Source of the DNA: Tetrapyrgos nigripes
Lineage: Eukaryota; Basidiomycota; Agaricomycetes; Agaricales; Campanellaceae
Length of the DNA stretch: 64,000 bases
Direction of reading: 5' to 3'
NCBI GenBank assembly: GCA_013368315.1
Contig: JAACJM010000074.1
Span: 124,001 to 188,000, forward strand
Part shown: positions 35,028 to 46,228 of the stretch, piece by piece
Layout of the letters: each line of letters begins with the position of its first letter
How positions within the stretch are numbered: the stretch's first letter is position 1
The notes under the pieces: generated by a model
Told to the model about the DNA's origin: nothing
The model's database searches: none
The model's input: the letters and a program-made list of their open reading frames with translations, nothing else
Program-made: the position numbers and the translations under genes

Positions 35028-35783
35028 AGAGAGCTTGCGCAGAGCCACCAGAAGCCATGTGTGGCTCAGTAAGTGTGCACAGAACGGTTGGCTCAAAATC
35101 GTGTGCACAAGTTGCAAAGTGTATATTAAGGTGCCTACAGCGAGTACATGAGAAAAACCCATAGGAAGTAATGGAGGGAGTGTCCAGGAATAGCTTGAGC
35201 ACAAAAAAACCAGGATATGATGTATAAAAACTGGCATAACAGAGATTTGACATATATGAACTATGAGAGCTTGTGAGAGAAATGACGGGCTTTTTTCAAC
35301 AGACAGGTGAACTGGAAAGGATGCTGGTGTCAGAAAGTATGTTTGATGGGAAGAAGAGGGCAACAGGGGAGGATATCTGGAGAGAAAGCGCAGGGTGGTG
35401 AGGGAGAATGGATAACAGCATCATTGCTTGGAGCCAGCTCAGATATGCAGGGGACTGGACCATTCTAGGCAGCCCTAAATCAAATTTAGATCCAAAAAAT
35501 ATGCAGAAAGCAGCATACGCACTTGTGTATCCTAATAAAAGCCCAAATGTTCCTGCCACACTTCTGACGTGTCCTACAGTACCATGGCACTTGGAGCTGC
35601 ACAGTGAGTTCCCTGAGGCCTTGGTTGTGATGTGAAATGGGGATAGAAGAGAAGGAATGGCAGTTGTTGGACTGACGAGCGATACATGGCTGCGTTTGGG
35701 TTGCGCACACAACTTCGAGCCAACCGCTCTGCGCACGCTTACTAAGCCACACGTGGCTTCTGGTGGCTCTGCGCAAGCTCTCT
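35028..35783. mobile_element. E1: 756-bp terminal-inverted-repeat element
   Basis: About 85 bases at the two ends are inverted copies: AGAGAGCTTGCGCAGAGCCA starts both, followed by CCAGAAGCCA and GTGTGGCT. The termini contain a nested palindrome (AGCCACA..TGTGGCT). It lies between the ALDH copy B start codon and the E2 hairpin. No recognisable protein inside. Confidence 0.75.
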
Positions 35784-36471
35784 AATCACAGTGGGGCGTG
35801 GACCATATGTGCCTGCCTCTTAAATGACGGATAGTTCACACCATTTTGAGCAAGATAAAATCAAGCATATTTGCTGCCGAAAACTGGGTCACAAATGTTC
35901 AAATTACGTGCTTAAGTTTTTCCATGCTAAACCTTTATTCATTTGTGACCAAAAAAGGGAAGCAACATAGTGTTAGAATTTTCTTTTGTGAGAAAATGCG
36001 CCAAAAGGGACAATCAGTATTTGTGTGCCGGATTCTGGCGAGTAAAAGGAAGTTCTTTTGTGAGAAAATGCGCCAAAAAGTATTTGTGTGCCGGATTCCG
36101 GTGAGTAAAAGGAAAAGTAATTCGGACACAGTATTGAATCCGGCACACAAATACTGATCATACCTTTTGGCGCATTTTCTCACAAAAGAACTTCCTTTTA
36201 CTCACCGGAATCTGGCACACAAAATACTGATCATCCCTTTTGGCGCAGTTTTTCACAAAAGAAAATTCTAGTACTATGTGCTTCCCTTTTTTGATCCCAA
36301 ATGAATAAAGGTTTAGCACAGAAAAACTTAAGCACATAATTTGAGCATTTGTGACCCAGTTTTCGGCAGCAAATACGCTTGATTTTATCTCGCTCAAAAT
36401 AGTGTGAACTATCCGTCATTTAAGAGTCCGCAAAAATGGCAGGCAAATATGGTCCGCGCCCCGCTGTGATT
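35784..36471. mobile_element. E2: 688-bp near-perfect palindromic MITE
   Basis: The whole element folds back on itself around 36128: the AATCACAG start mirrors the CTGTGATT end, and blocks such as TAAATGACGGATAGTTCACA, AAAACTGGGTCACAAATG and GTGCCGGATTC recur inverted. Inside each arm a short unit (TCTTTTGTGAGAAAATGCGC) is repeated. The open frames on the two strands are mirror images of one non-coding sequence. ATT is found before E1 (35025-35027) and at the E2 end (36469-36471), so E1 plus E2 together look like the content of one 3-bp duplication, or two successive insertions. Confidence 0.85.
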
Positions 36472-36635
36472 GTAAGAGAGTAGTTTTTGCTGTGTGGCTA
36501 TGCTGAAATCGTCCCCCGGCACGGTGATCTTTTTAATTCCGATCCGTCTTTCGGCAATGCCGGCATCACAGTCTGCCAGTGTCACGCGCTAGCGTTGGCT
36601 TAAGCTTAAGGCTACATTTTCTTCATGCACTTCCC

Positions 36636-36985
36636 ACTTAATTGTGTCATTCATACCCTTGTTATGAGAAACAGACAAATCTCATCGAGGCCCCTTCAGG
36701 TACTTGTTATTACAACCTCAGCTTTGCGGATGTGGCTATGCTTAACTCATACAAGGGAGAAAAGCTGCATATGGCTGGACGTCGTACCCGTATGTACGGT
36801 GCTGACAGTACGGTTTACGGGGTGCCGTTCTCATACCGTCAAGGCCTTCCCCATACTCGTGAAAATACCGCCCGTATACGGATTTTACGGTGGTATGTAC
36901 GGGTACCGTTCTATATAGTAATTCTGTGTAAATGATCGCTCGATGAGCCCATCTTTTCTCAGTGAATTCCAGGCAAGTACTTACC
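36636..36985 (+). repeat. R2 repeat, copy 2
   Basis: Inverted relative to 3300-3600. It begins after the arm B flank at about 36640. The middle part has extra TACGGT/ACCGTA units (36788-36910) that can form small hairpins. Confidence 0.7.
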
Positions 36986-37331
36986 CTGCGTGTTCTGAAT
37001 CAAATTATTCATATCAATCTCGGCTAATGGCCGGAAGTCCATAAATGGTAAGACCGAGCTGCTTTCCGTCTTCAATACTGATATTGGCCTCATTATAAAG
37101 TGCGTGGACGTATCTGGTACATACATGTCATTCAGGGTATTTGGTGGCACAAAAGGAGGCTGGCAATCTTGGATCAGTGAATCCGTAAAATACGGTCGTA
37201 AAATTCCTCGTACCGTACCGTCGAGGTTCCGAAAATGTGAGTTTACGATTATACCCATTATTCCAGCCCTAGAAAATCAACGGATTTAACTGACTCGCTT
37301 GCACAAAGGTTATTATCCTGAGCTGTGGGGG

Positions 37332-37741
37332 GATGTCGAGAACTCAAACTACCCAAAAGGTTTATCCATCCTCCAGAGTCGAGGTGCAGGCATCAGCGAG
37401 GTATCTACGAGTCATATCACCTCGATCAAACCTTGAGTGAGGTCCAGCCTCCCATCTTACCTTCGTCTCCGACATAATATTATTCCTACATGTGTAGAAT
37501 CGGACATGCGCTGATGGCGGGATTTGGCTGCGGGGAGATGTCAAGAACAAACTGCCAGCGCAAAAGGTTTATCCACCCTCCAGAGTCGATGTGCAGGCAT
37601 CAGCGGGATATCTGCGAGTCATATCACCTCGATCAAACCTTGAGCGAGGTCCAGCCTCCCATCTTACCTTTGTCTCCTACATAATATCATTCCTACATGT
37701 GTAGAATCGGACATGCGCTGATGGCGGGATTCAGATTCCCT
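37332..37741 (+). repeat. Tandem duplication, two 205-bp units
   Basis: Unit 1 starts at 37332 and unit 2 at 37537. They share AAAAGGTTTATCCA, CAGAGTCGA, GTGCAGGCATCAGCG, AGTCATATCACCTCGATCAA, GAGGTCCAGCCTCCCATCTT and ATGTGTAGAATCGGACATGC. No coding signal. Confidence 0.8.
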
Positions 37742-38480
37742 GTATTTTTTAGTCAAATATTAATGATTAACACTGCATATTACAGTTATCCAATGAGCGC
37801 GCTGCGAGATCCGCCACCGCCGGTGTTCTTGCTTTTATAAATGTATATACCACGTCTACGATACCCCTTCTAATCAGCCCATTGCCATTGCGCCCAGATG
37901 CAATCAGTGAATCAGCATCAATAAGGATACCTACGACGCGAATGTGAGCTTTGAGCAGAATCAAGGTGATGCGCTACTCTACATCTATCTTCTATTTGAT
38001 GTAGAGCATACGTTGCACATCACACTCACACAGCTCTTCCAGGGCACGGGCAGGCATGCCAAGCGTGTCAGAGTATCAGAGCCGGTTTAGGTCAGACACT
38101 GGACGCCTCAGGCTGAACTTTAGTAGTCTCCCGTATGAGAGTCTCAGATATTTCTTTTCTGGAAAGTTAGTATGTATAAGTGTATATGGTACCTTGATTC
38201 GCGGTACTATATGGATATCACAGCCTTGCGAAAGTGTCGGCAAAGAAGCAATGCCACATCTTGTCGCATGCACAGCTTTGCTCGGTAGCGGGTTTCAACG
38301 TCCGTTGATTCAGTTTTTCCATCTTGGGAACTGTCAGTGGTAATGGAACTCGAAGTCAAACTCGAGATGTAACTTTGGAAGTGATGCGTGAACGTCCGTG
38401 TAAATACCATCGGCACAGCTCTGCGCTGCAACGGGAGTAGGTCTGAGTCATTCGCGGTAGAACAACAGTAACAGCTTCTC
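37742..38480. other. Intergenic, no firmly supported gene
   Basis: A 95-codon frame at 38056-38343 and short minus-strand frames overlap here without domain or splice support. I treat the stretch as upstream sequence of the secreted peptide gene. Confidence 0.4.
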
Positions 38481-38495
38481 CTTAGGGAAGATGGG

Positions 38496-38502
38496 TATAT
38501 AA
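38496..38502 (+). promoter_or_regulatory. TATA-like box of the small secreted peptide gene
   Basis: TATATAA about 183 bases upstream of the ATG at 38685. A possible 5' UTR intron (GTGTGTTGACTCACT to CCTTCCAG, about 38560-38623) lies between them. Confidence 0.4.
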
Positions 38503-38684
38503 CTCCTAATCATTCTTCGCCATTTCCTCACCAAATCTCTCCTACTCTACCATCTGAGGTGTGTGTTGACTCACTCAGTGCTAGGCTTGCTACAAGTTAC
38601 TGACCATCTCATTTCCTTCCAGGAAAGCATTGAGGAAATCTCCTTGATCGAACTCCACTCACTCTCTTAATCCGAACGCTCATC

Positions 38685-38924
38685 ATGCAATTCTCTGCAT
38701 CCGTCATACGTACTCCTATTCTTGCTGCAATTGCAGTACTTTTCATAGTGCAATCTATAAGTTCTGACTGCCAAGTCAGTGCTGCACCTGCGCCCTCAGC
38801 AACATACGAGCAACTTCTTGGTGAGTACCAACTTCTTGGCTTGCTCAATCAAGATCAATACTAACTTCCTGTCCTAACAGCCAGATGCGTCTGCTCCGGC
38901 TGGCCGGGCAATTGCAACTGCTAA
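38685..38924 (+). CDS. Small secreted cysteine-rich peptide (59 aa, two exons)
   Basis: Exon 1 (38685-38820) encodes a classic signal peptide: MQFSASVIRTP followed by the hydrophobic core ILAAIAVLFIVQSIS, then SDCQVSAAPAPSATYEQLL. A 60-base intron (38821-38880) has a GTGAGT donor, a TACTAAC branch site and a TAACAG acceptor. Exon 2 (38881-38924) adds ARCVCSGWPGNCNC and a stop. The mature peptide would be roughly 30-35 residues with a CxC..CxC end and five cysteines overall after the signal. It resembles no family I recognise; such peptides in basidiomycetes include effectors, pheromone-like and antimicrobial peptides, but nothing here chooses between them. The frame is too short for a simple ORF scan because of the intron. 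A TATA-like box and an untranslated region rich in pyrimidines precede it. Confidence 0.6.
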
Positions 38925-39825
38925 AGGCCTTCCCTCTGTGCCGAAAACGTACTCAACCTCATGAAGTTATGAACAACTTCAACTACTCTACTGTATACCG
39001 TTAATTCTGATCTGTACACTCTGAACTTAAACTACTCTTTAGCATTCTAATTCTGTAGTACCGCTGTAACCATTTTCTCACTACTCACTACTGATCCATC
39101 TGCCACTGATTTGGACTCAGGAACACTTACTACTTATGTACCAGTCTTCTAAAGTTCTACGATAGATACTAATCACCGTATATTTATAAATTATTACAAT
39201 GGATCGATTTCCCGGCAGTGATAATGAACAAAGCAAGAACATATTGCAAGAGGACAGAAGCTACTCTCAATGCATAGTGAGAGCTGAAAAGTCAAACCAA
39301 ATTTCAAGCAAATTCCAGGGACACAGTACTTATCAAAAAACATATGACAACGATAAACGTGAGGAAGAGAGCAGGAGCTCAAGCGTGTCACAAAGTCTAT
39401 CAGGCATCGCAGATAGGAGCAGGCCGGCCCAGATCAGCAAGTTGTTCCCAAGCAAGTGCAAGCTATGTGGCAAAAAAAGACAGTTTGAAATGGCGCCGTT
39501 GCTTATAAGGAGTTTGATACGATTTTCTGGAGTTTTTCTTACTAATTTCTGGCTCGGAGTCAAGCCAGTACTGAACAGTTGACAGCGCTCATTTGGCGCT
39601 CGTCGCTCATTCCCTTTCCTTTACACTCCTCCTCCTTTGGACCTCGTCATTGTCACGCGCGCGCCGCGGTGGTGGCCCACATCTCCTCCACTATCTGTTA
39701 CATGATAAGCAAGCCAACAAGAACAATGCGCGTAATGGCGCTATCAAGCCTAATAATCAAGGGTATCAAGGGTCAGTCAACAAGGCCTTACAGGCCCGAC
39801 CACAGGCTGCCCGGGCCTACTCTTA
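38925..39825. other. Intergenic with one unassigned 127-codon frame
   Basis: The frame 39199-39582 (plus) is hydrophilic, Ser/Lys-rich, with a single CKLCG motif, and I cannot assign it. Around 39655-39690 the DNA is unusually GC-rich (CGCGCGCCGCGG). Confidence 0.35.
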
Positions 39826-39923
39826 CAGTGACCGACAAAACTGATGTCACCCCCGTGACCAGATTCAATTCAAAACTCAATTAGATCTGGTCACGGGGGT
39901 GACATCAGTTTTGTCAGTCACTG
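39826..39923. mobile_element. 98-bp Tc1/mariner-type MITE hairpin
   Basis: A 40-bp inverted repeat (CAGTGACCGACAAAACTGAT.. and its complement) with a ~20-base loop, flanked by TA at 39824-39825 and 39924-39925. The short length, TA target and CAGT start are typical of mariner-derived MITEs. Both arms contain CACCCCCGTGACC. Confidence 0.85.
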
Positions 39924-39925
39924 TA

Positions 39926-40976
39926 CCAGTACCCCAAGGGCATATTTTTGTCTAAAACTGGATCTGAGCTCCGCCTGCGGCGCAATTTTTGTCTAACCTG
40001 AAATCTCAAATTTTGGTGAATTTTTGTCTAAAGCGGTACAAGGATAATAGGAGTCCTGGTTTCGGGTTTCTCATGTTTCGCCGTTTTCTATGGACCGAGG
40101 TCAGCCAGGGTCGATGAAAAGGATTCATTAAGGTTTGCGAAGAAGAGATCAATCATCGAGGAGAGGAGGAAGCGTATCGGGCACCATGAATGATGAGGCC
40201 GACTCGTTTGGGGCGTCTCTGTTAATGACACGTTCTTCAAGTTCAATACGTCTTGAAGTTCGCTTTTTCTGTTGCTTTGCTACTTGTTTTGCGGTCTTCT
40301 CCATTCAACATCGGTTTCAAACTTTACTCTACGCAGGCACGAACCTTCATACGTCAACTATATATATATATATATATATAGTGCATACCATACGACATAC
40401 ACCGTGTGCATGCACGGGAGATCATGTCAGAGACTAGAGAATGTCAGCCTCTCCGTCAACGGGGACTCGACTCGTCTATTACTCGCACATGCGGCCCCAA
40501 GGGTCCTATTCTGAATTTCTATTGATCCTGCAGGGACTGAGTGGACCACGCATCGCCACAGGCCCGCATCGGCCAACCAACCATTACTTATGTGGGTAGA
40601 CTCACCTAACCGCGACCGAACCAACCTTGGCGCTTATGCCGAACGGCGAAAAGCTTCTATAAGAATCTACGTACATACATAAGAACTTGAAGAGCTTCGA
40701 CAGATGAGATTGTCAATTCCTTCGCCATTTTAACACTCCCGAGAATTTTCCTTCCCTCTTCTCTCTTCCCTCTTCCTCGCTCCCCTGCTTGCGCCCCTAC
40801 ACAGACCCATTCAGCACTCAGTCTCTGCTTCCTTATCCTCTCCGAAAGAAGGCGACACCCCAATCTAATATCAAACCCAGAACCACCACCAAAAGCAAAA
40901 TCAATCTCGTCCAGTCTCGTCCCGAGTCGAAGTCTTGTAACCCGTAATAATTTGATGCAGATATCATCATATTATT
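39926..40976. other. Upstream region of the membrane protein gene
   Basis: It contains repeated TTTTTGTCTAA units (39945-40030), a (TA)n microsatellite at 40361-40380 and, close to the gene, a CT-rich tract (40741-40800), a usual feature of highly used filamentous fungal promoters. The minus-strand frames here are the complement of that CT-rich tract. Confidence 0.5.
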
Positions 40977-43035
40977 ATGGATCAGGGTAGCAATCCTGGC
41001 GTTAGTGTTGGTATCGAGAGTCAGATGTGAGTAGCTTCTTATTCTGTATCCTTGCAATGGTGCTTCTATGTGATGTGTTCTGATGCTAATTTCTGAATTA
41101 ACAGAATGGTTCATAGGTATATGTACCTCTTGGGTATAAGTACGTCGTTCGTCGTCTACGTCTACGTCTGCGGCGCAGGCGTAGACTTCTTTTTTCTTTA
41201 GTTTCAGATGACTGACGACTTACTTGTCTATCCCACAAACTGGTTACAATACATTTGTAGCGATTCTCTTCTGGGACTATATTATCACTTTCGGTGAGTT
41301 CTATCTACCTAACGAGTATTTACTCATGGTTTGAAGTTTCATACCTCATTGAAATTGTTTCAGACGACGAAATCAACTACATCTGGACTCGGCCTAAGAT
41401 CCTATCATCTTACTGCTTCCTCCTCATTCGATATGTGTCGTTATTGGGGGAGATTCCTATGACGGTGGTGAAGTTTTCCATGATGAGTACTAGTGTGAGT
41501 ACATATCCCTTCCCCTTCATTTTCATCCCGACCTTGTTCCTCCGTATCTCGACATCATGTCTCTGTCTCTGAACACAAATCCTTTTGCTTTGCTCTATTT
41601 TCCAGGTGTCAGTAAATTTCAATCGAGATAAAATCTCATACCTGCTCTTTGATTCTGAACTGGCTTGCTTGTATCTAGGTGCATGCGATACTACTCCTAC
41701 TGGATCGTTTGGGTCGTTTTGAAAGCTGTGATTATATACGGTAAGTATACTTCTAAGATCTAACCCTCGAATCCTCATATGACGCAGTTTATTTGATTTA
41801 CGCTCATGCTGGCGCTCATAGGCTCCCTCTGCTTGCGTATATACGCACTCTACGAAAGGAGTCGTCGGATTTTGATTGTTATGATTGTTGCGACTTTGTT
41901 ATTTGCTGGGATTACTACGGTGGGTGATACTTACTTTACTCAAAGAAGTAACTGGCATACAATTTAATGATCTCTATGCCTCTGTGCTATCCATCCCCAT
42001 ACGTATACATACGTATTTATGTACTCTACATCTCCATCTACAGTGGCAAGGCTTAGACCAAGGTATTACGCGGATGGAATTGCATCCTGAAGGGTGTGTG
42101 GTCGCTATACCTCTGGATACGTGAGTGGCTTCGTTTCAGCACAGCAAAAGGTACCTTCATGCTGAACGCTTATCCTCGTCTTCGTCTTCGATCTTTGTCT
42201 TCAGTGTTTTTTGTGCGTCTCTCACTTGTATACCTATATGATCAAACTCGTGCTCAATTTGATTCATCGTCCTGTTCCTTCTACCACAGCCCGAATAATC
42301 ACATGGATACTACTTCTAGCCTTCGACTCCCTCATCTTTTCATTAACACTATGGAAATCATGGTCAATGAGACATTATCATGGCATCAATTCCCAGGTGT
42401 CGGACCCATTGATAGTGTTGTTATTTAGAGACAGTGAGTATTATCTTGCCTATTTTATAATCAATTTCCTACTCCTCCTTCATTATTCTATATCACAGGT
42501 GCTGTATACTACGTGTAAGTATCAACACTGTAAATTGTTGCCTTCAACTACTCAGACGTATGGATATACCAGGTTCATGGTGCTTGCGACGCTTGCAAAT
42601 ATAATAACATACTACGTAAGTCGAGCTTTTTCCATAGGCATGCGTGTCTCCTTACTTACCTTCGTGGCTTAGGCCTCCGGGGTAGGTATTCAGAACATTT
42701 ATTTTGCCTCCTGCTTGTTGAATTTCCTCCGCCTCTGCCGCTCTGCCCCACCACAGGCCTACACCACAGAACCCCTATCCACATTCGCATTCAATGTCTC
42801 CACGGCAATGGTTTCCCGTATGCTTCTCAATCTTCACAAATCAGTCGACGAAGGAATTCTCTCCTCTCAAAGGCTATATGAGATTGATTTGAGTCTCACT
42901 ATACCATATTCATCGGAAAGTCATGATTTAGAACTTGCAACAGTCTCGAGTCTGAGGAGGAGGGCTAGTCAGAATATTGTATTGGATAGTATAACGGAGT
43001 TGGATGATGAGATAGAAATAGAAGGAGATGATTGA
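40977..43035 (+). CDS. Multi-pass membrane protein with DUF6533-type N-terminus
   Basis: An intron-rich gene (about ten small exons). The N-terminus MDQGSNPGVSVGIESQ leads to helix 1 (RYMYLLG..ILFWDYIITF) and the family-typical DDEINYIWTRPKILSSYCFL segment with a Trp-Thr-Arg motif. Further membrane segments follow: RYVSLLGEIPMTVVKF, SYWIVWVVLKAVIIYG, LRIYALYERSRRILIVMIVA with LLFAG, ITWILLLAFDSLIFSLTLW, FMVLATLANIITYY, and NIYFASCLLNFL. The tail is cytosolic and acidic (ITELDDEIEIEGDD). LRIYALYERSRR is the common LRTYALW-type loop of this basidiomycete family, whose function is unknown. Most donors are GTGAGT/GTAAGT. One junction (after 41494, next exon near 41679) does not keep frame with my boundaries, so a small extra exon or a frameshift is possible there. 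The start was chosen because the CT-rich promoter precedes it. Confidence 0.75.
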
Positions 43036-43932
43036 TTCCGAATCCCATCCCATCCTTTAGTATAGCGAAGAAGTGAGCATGCCCTTCATCGAGTAAGCTA
43101 AAACTCCATGTTCAGGGAATCTCTGAGGTTGGATAAATAAATCTATAATATCTACAGACATCTCTTTCTTGTTTACGCGCAGTTGTTACAACTGTAAGGT
43201 CAGTGTTGCCGCGGTCAAGGCCATGGCCCTCGTGGCCCCGAACCGACCCCGAACCGACCCCCAGGTCCGGTCGGGGCCCAGCGTTGGCAAGGAGGTCCGA
43301 CCCCGGTCCGGACCTCAAGACGTAGGGTGTCGGTATACCTTGTTTGAGCCATTCAGCTCACTCATTTACGCGTATACCGGCCTTTTTGATGTAGCGTTAA
43401 GTGATTTAACCATGTGTCGTCACGTAGTCCTCGGCAACTCCCGAACACGACATCAGGAGGTACGAGAAGTTTCGAACCACGAAGTGACAAGGAACCCTCA
43501 TCAGTAGCGTGGCTTCGGAGTGACCGGAGCTTTCGGAACTGGCTCTTAGCTCAGTCGGCCACTGACGTTCTCCCTTGTACTCTGCCATATGAAAGGGGTG
43601 TGGGCCTGGACAGTGTTACCGCGGTCCGGGTCGGGCCTGGCCCTCGTCAAATTTTCTGACCCTTGACCTCTAGAGTTTACTTTGCGCAGGAATTAGGTCG
43701 CGAGAAGGGGTTCAGCCACTGCGAATTAAATCAGACAAAATGGCACCTCTCCACTGGTATCCGACCCTGATCTCTGCGTGCATTAAACAGAGTTCAAGAA
43801 AACAAGCATCAATAGAAAGGATGGATTGAGATCTCTAACCAGGAAGATGAACCTAGTTCTGCTCCTGCCGACCCGCAAACCAGATATGAATATTTATGCT
43901 GGTACAATTACACTAATTAAATTTTATATTTT

Positions 43933-43969
<37 letters not shown>

Positions 43970-44846
43970 AAGAAATTACCTCAATAATATGCACTAGTAA
44001 TAAGGATCTTACTTGTATTGAAGGCTCAGGTTACTGAAACAGCTTTAGAAGCAGAGCAGAGGACACAAAAGGTGTCCCAAGTCATATCACATAGACAAAA
44101 GTGTGCAGAGGAGCAGAATGAAGCAAATGTTTGAGTTTTTGCGTTTGCACGCACCAGAGTGTGCACATCGCGTGGCGCGAACGGAATTTGCCGGCAGTAG
44201 GCGCAGCTGCCTGTTGCGTCCAGTATGCCCTGGAAGACAGGCTGCACTGCCATCTTACCCCTATTCAGCGGGTGTGCCACACAACAGCACGCAACTTGAC
44301 ATACTCGAGGCTTCTCTTTAAACAAGCACATTTATTTCACATCTAAAGATGGACTTGACAGAGGAGCAAAAGTAGTACAAAATTGCGCAGAAATACGCAG
44401 ATGAGCGCATATTTCGCATTTTTGCACATACCAACGCGGACCAGCACATAGCAGGTTTTCACTGGGCCTCAAGGCTCTACTGTGTCTCGTACTCTCAACT
44501 GCTATCTCATACTCTTAACTGCTGTCCTATACAGTGTCCTGTACACTTATCTCATACACTGTCCCGGACAGTGTCTCATACTCCTGTTCTCGTTGTGTCG
44601 GAACTAATATTTCTTTCTGTCAGGTCACATGGAAATGCACCAGGACAAAGCTAGAAACACAGCCCCACAGATAACTCTGGTCCAAACCCATTTAATGGAC
44701 GGATAGACAGGACTGTTTAAACATAGCCACAAGCAGAAATCAAGTGTAATAAACTCAGCCTCATAACTGAGACTACTCCCTGCTTATACACCTTTCAAAT
44801 ACCCTTGCTCCCCTTGAACAAGGACCACCATCATCTCACAATGGTT
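43036..44846. other. Intergenic, repeat-containing, no recognised gene
   Basis: GC-rich CCGGTCC/CCGACC clusters lie at 43235-43320 and 43610-43650. A run of 29 or more A (about 43938-43966) could be a retroposon tail, but no matching body is recognised. Short CTCATACTCT/CAGTGTCC units recur at 44480-44590. The 70-100-codon frames at 44026-44346 lie on both strands of the same DNA and have no domain. Confidence 0.45.
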
Positions 44847-45222
44847 ATGAGGCTGAAGAATGAGGACAAGTTCTTTACACTGCGTTTCCACGTGTGGCTA
44901 TGTTGAGTTTGTCCTGATTTCCTCCGTCTGTCTCGATCAAATTTCTTTCTGATTTTCTCTGGTAATAGAGAATATGCCCCCCTATTCCTGTAAGTATTCC
45001 CTTTTCAAGAGCTCGAGGGCTGTATCTTCTTCTCATGTATATTGATTATAGCTCTGAGCCTCTGATTCTACACAATGATCTACACTCTAGTACTTTTCTC
45101 AGAAATTGAACCAGCAATATCCATTTTTCGTTGAATATCTTCACTGGAGTGTGGTCTAGTGTCTTAAATTTGAACTCACCAGACTTGTTTCTGCCACGCT
45201 CAGCACTGGCCCACTCCCCTTC
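44847..45222 (+). repeat. R3 repeat, second copy (first copy inside the NLR gene)
   Basis: This matches 15368-15733 along its whole length (GAGGACAAGTTCTTTACACT, TTTCTGATTTTCTCTGGTAA, CTCCCCTTC end). The flanks differ from the NLR copy, so these are independent insertions of one family. Confidence 0.8.
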
Positions 45223-45904
45223 ATGATCCAGTGTCTGGCCTATACGTGGCTCAAAGGATGAGTACCTCTATGGAGGGAAACTAACAGATGTTCTGCTCAC
45301 ATACATGAGTAGAGAATAGCCTTTATCACAAGGCCTGTCCTCATTGTCCTTGTCTGGGATGGTCACCCCCACTTTGGGGAGTAAGACATGACTCACAGTC
45401 TTGCCACTCTCTATGTAGTGGATATCATGACTACCATGATATAATGTACACCTTAGCATTACACATAATATAAGAGTACCATAACTTGCAATGACCACTG
45501 GCAATGTCACCATTTCCCCCAAAGACTGAGGCCACACCTACAGACAGGCACCCTGAATCTTCGTGAAGACCCATGATGTTATGCCATGTATAACAGCCAC
45601 CATGCTCTACTACGTCCCTCTACGTCCCTACCAAGGCTCTGCCTCACTCCACCAACCCAGTCTCAGAAAACGAACTCTGAATCTATTGCTAATAATCAAC
45701 GACCACACGACGCCTGCCTGCAAAACCCTGACCAAGCCTCAATGTGAGGTAAACAAGGTACCTGTGACATGTGCGCATGATACCCCACCCTCCCTTTCCT
45801 TCATATGCACACAATACCTCGCCCTCCTTTCCCACAGCTGGAAAAGTAACTGAAACTGCTGGCAGTTGAGAAAATTATATAGAGTGACAGGAACTGGTAC
45901 TAGC
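45223..45904. other. No recognised gene
   Basis: A minus-strand frame at 45268-45537 (89 codons, partly hydrophobic, ending TIPDKDNEDRPCDKGYSLLM) could be an exon remnant but matches nothing I know. Confidence 0.35.
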
Positions 45905-45962
45905 CATTGAGTAGTGAGAATGGTGCGTTCCATGACACTGTTGATTTCAGCAATGTATACTT

Positions 45963-46228
45963 TGTTAGAATGTAGCCCTAGATAAGTAGACAGATAATAT
46001 GAATCTAGATATGTAAGTATATGTGAAATATGAAAGAAAAGAATAAGTGGCTCACCTCTGTCTTGTAGTAGTGAAGACAGAGGTTCTCTAATCTAAGCTA
46101 AGGGTATATATAGTAGTATACACATGGAATAGACAAGAAGAGGAAACAAAGAAAGAAAAGTAACTGTAAGTAACCATTCTATGATGCGTCAACCCCTATT
46201 CACAGTGTATCTCTGTTATACTCTGACA
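45963..46228. mobile_element. Solo LTR, 266 bp, with 5-bp TSD
   Basis: Starts TGTTAGAATG and ends CTCTGACA (TG..CA termini), flanked by the exact 5-bp duplication TACTT at 45958-45962 and 46229-46233. It interrupts ALDH copy C between two exons. The TGTTAGAAT start and small size fit a Copia-type LTR. No internal retrotransposon sequence is present, as expected after LTR-LTR recombination. Confidence 0.85.

Larger units (their letters stand above)
31890..36640 (-). repeat. Duplicated segment, arm B (inverted copy of 6945-11545)
   Basis: Minus-strand reading is collinear with arm A. Arm B lacks both insertions of arm A but carries its own: a hAT-like element at 32651-33218 and the E1/E2 pair at 35028-36468. 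Near 32391-32425 an ACAAAGAC microsatellite is expanded relative to arm A. Confidence 0.8.

Noticed and set aside
35935..36419. Mirror-image small frames (SEIKSSVFAAENWVTN) on both strands
   Set aside because: They arise from the E2 palindrome; each arm gives the same peptide.
39199..39582. 127-codon frame with CKLCG
   Set aside because: A single Cys pair is not a zinc finger; low complexity and no promoter or intron evidence. Reported only as unassigned.
43540..43966. Possible tRNA-derived SINE: A-box-like TAGCTCAGTCGG and a poly(A) run about 400 bp downstream
   Set aside because: No B box, no cloverleaf, no target duplication around the A run, and no second copy in the window.
45268..45537. 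89-codon minus-strand frame with hydrophobic and DKDNEDRPCDKGY segments
   Set aside because: No recognisable family, no splice partners and no homologous copy; kept only as intergenic comment.
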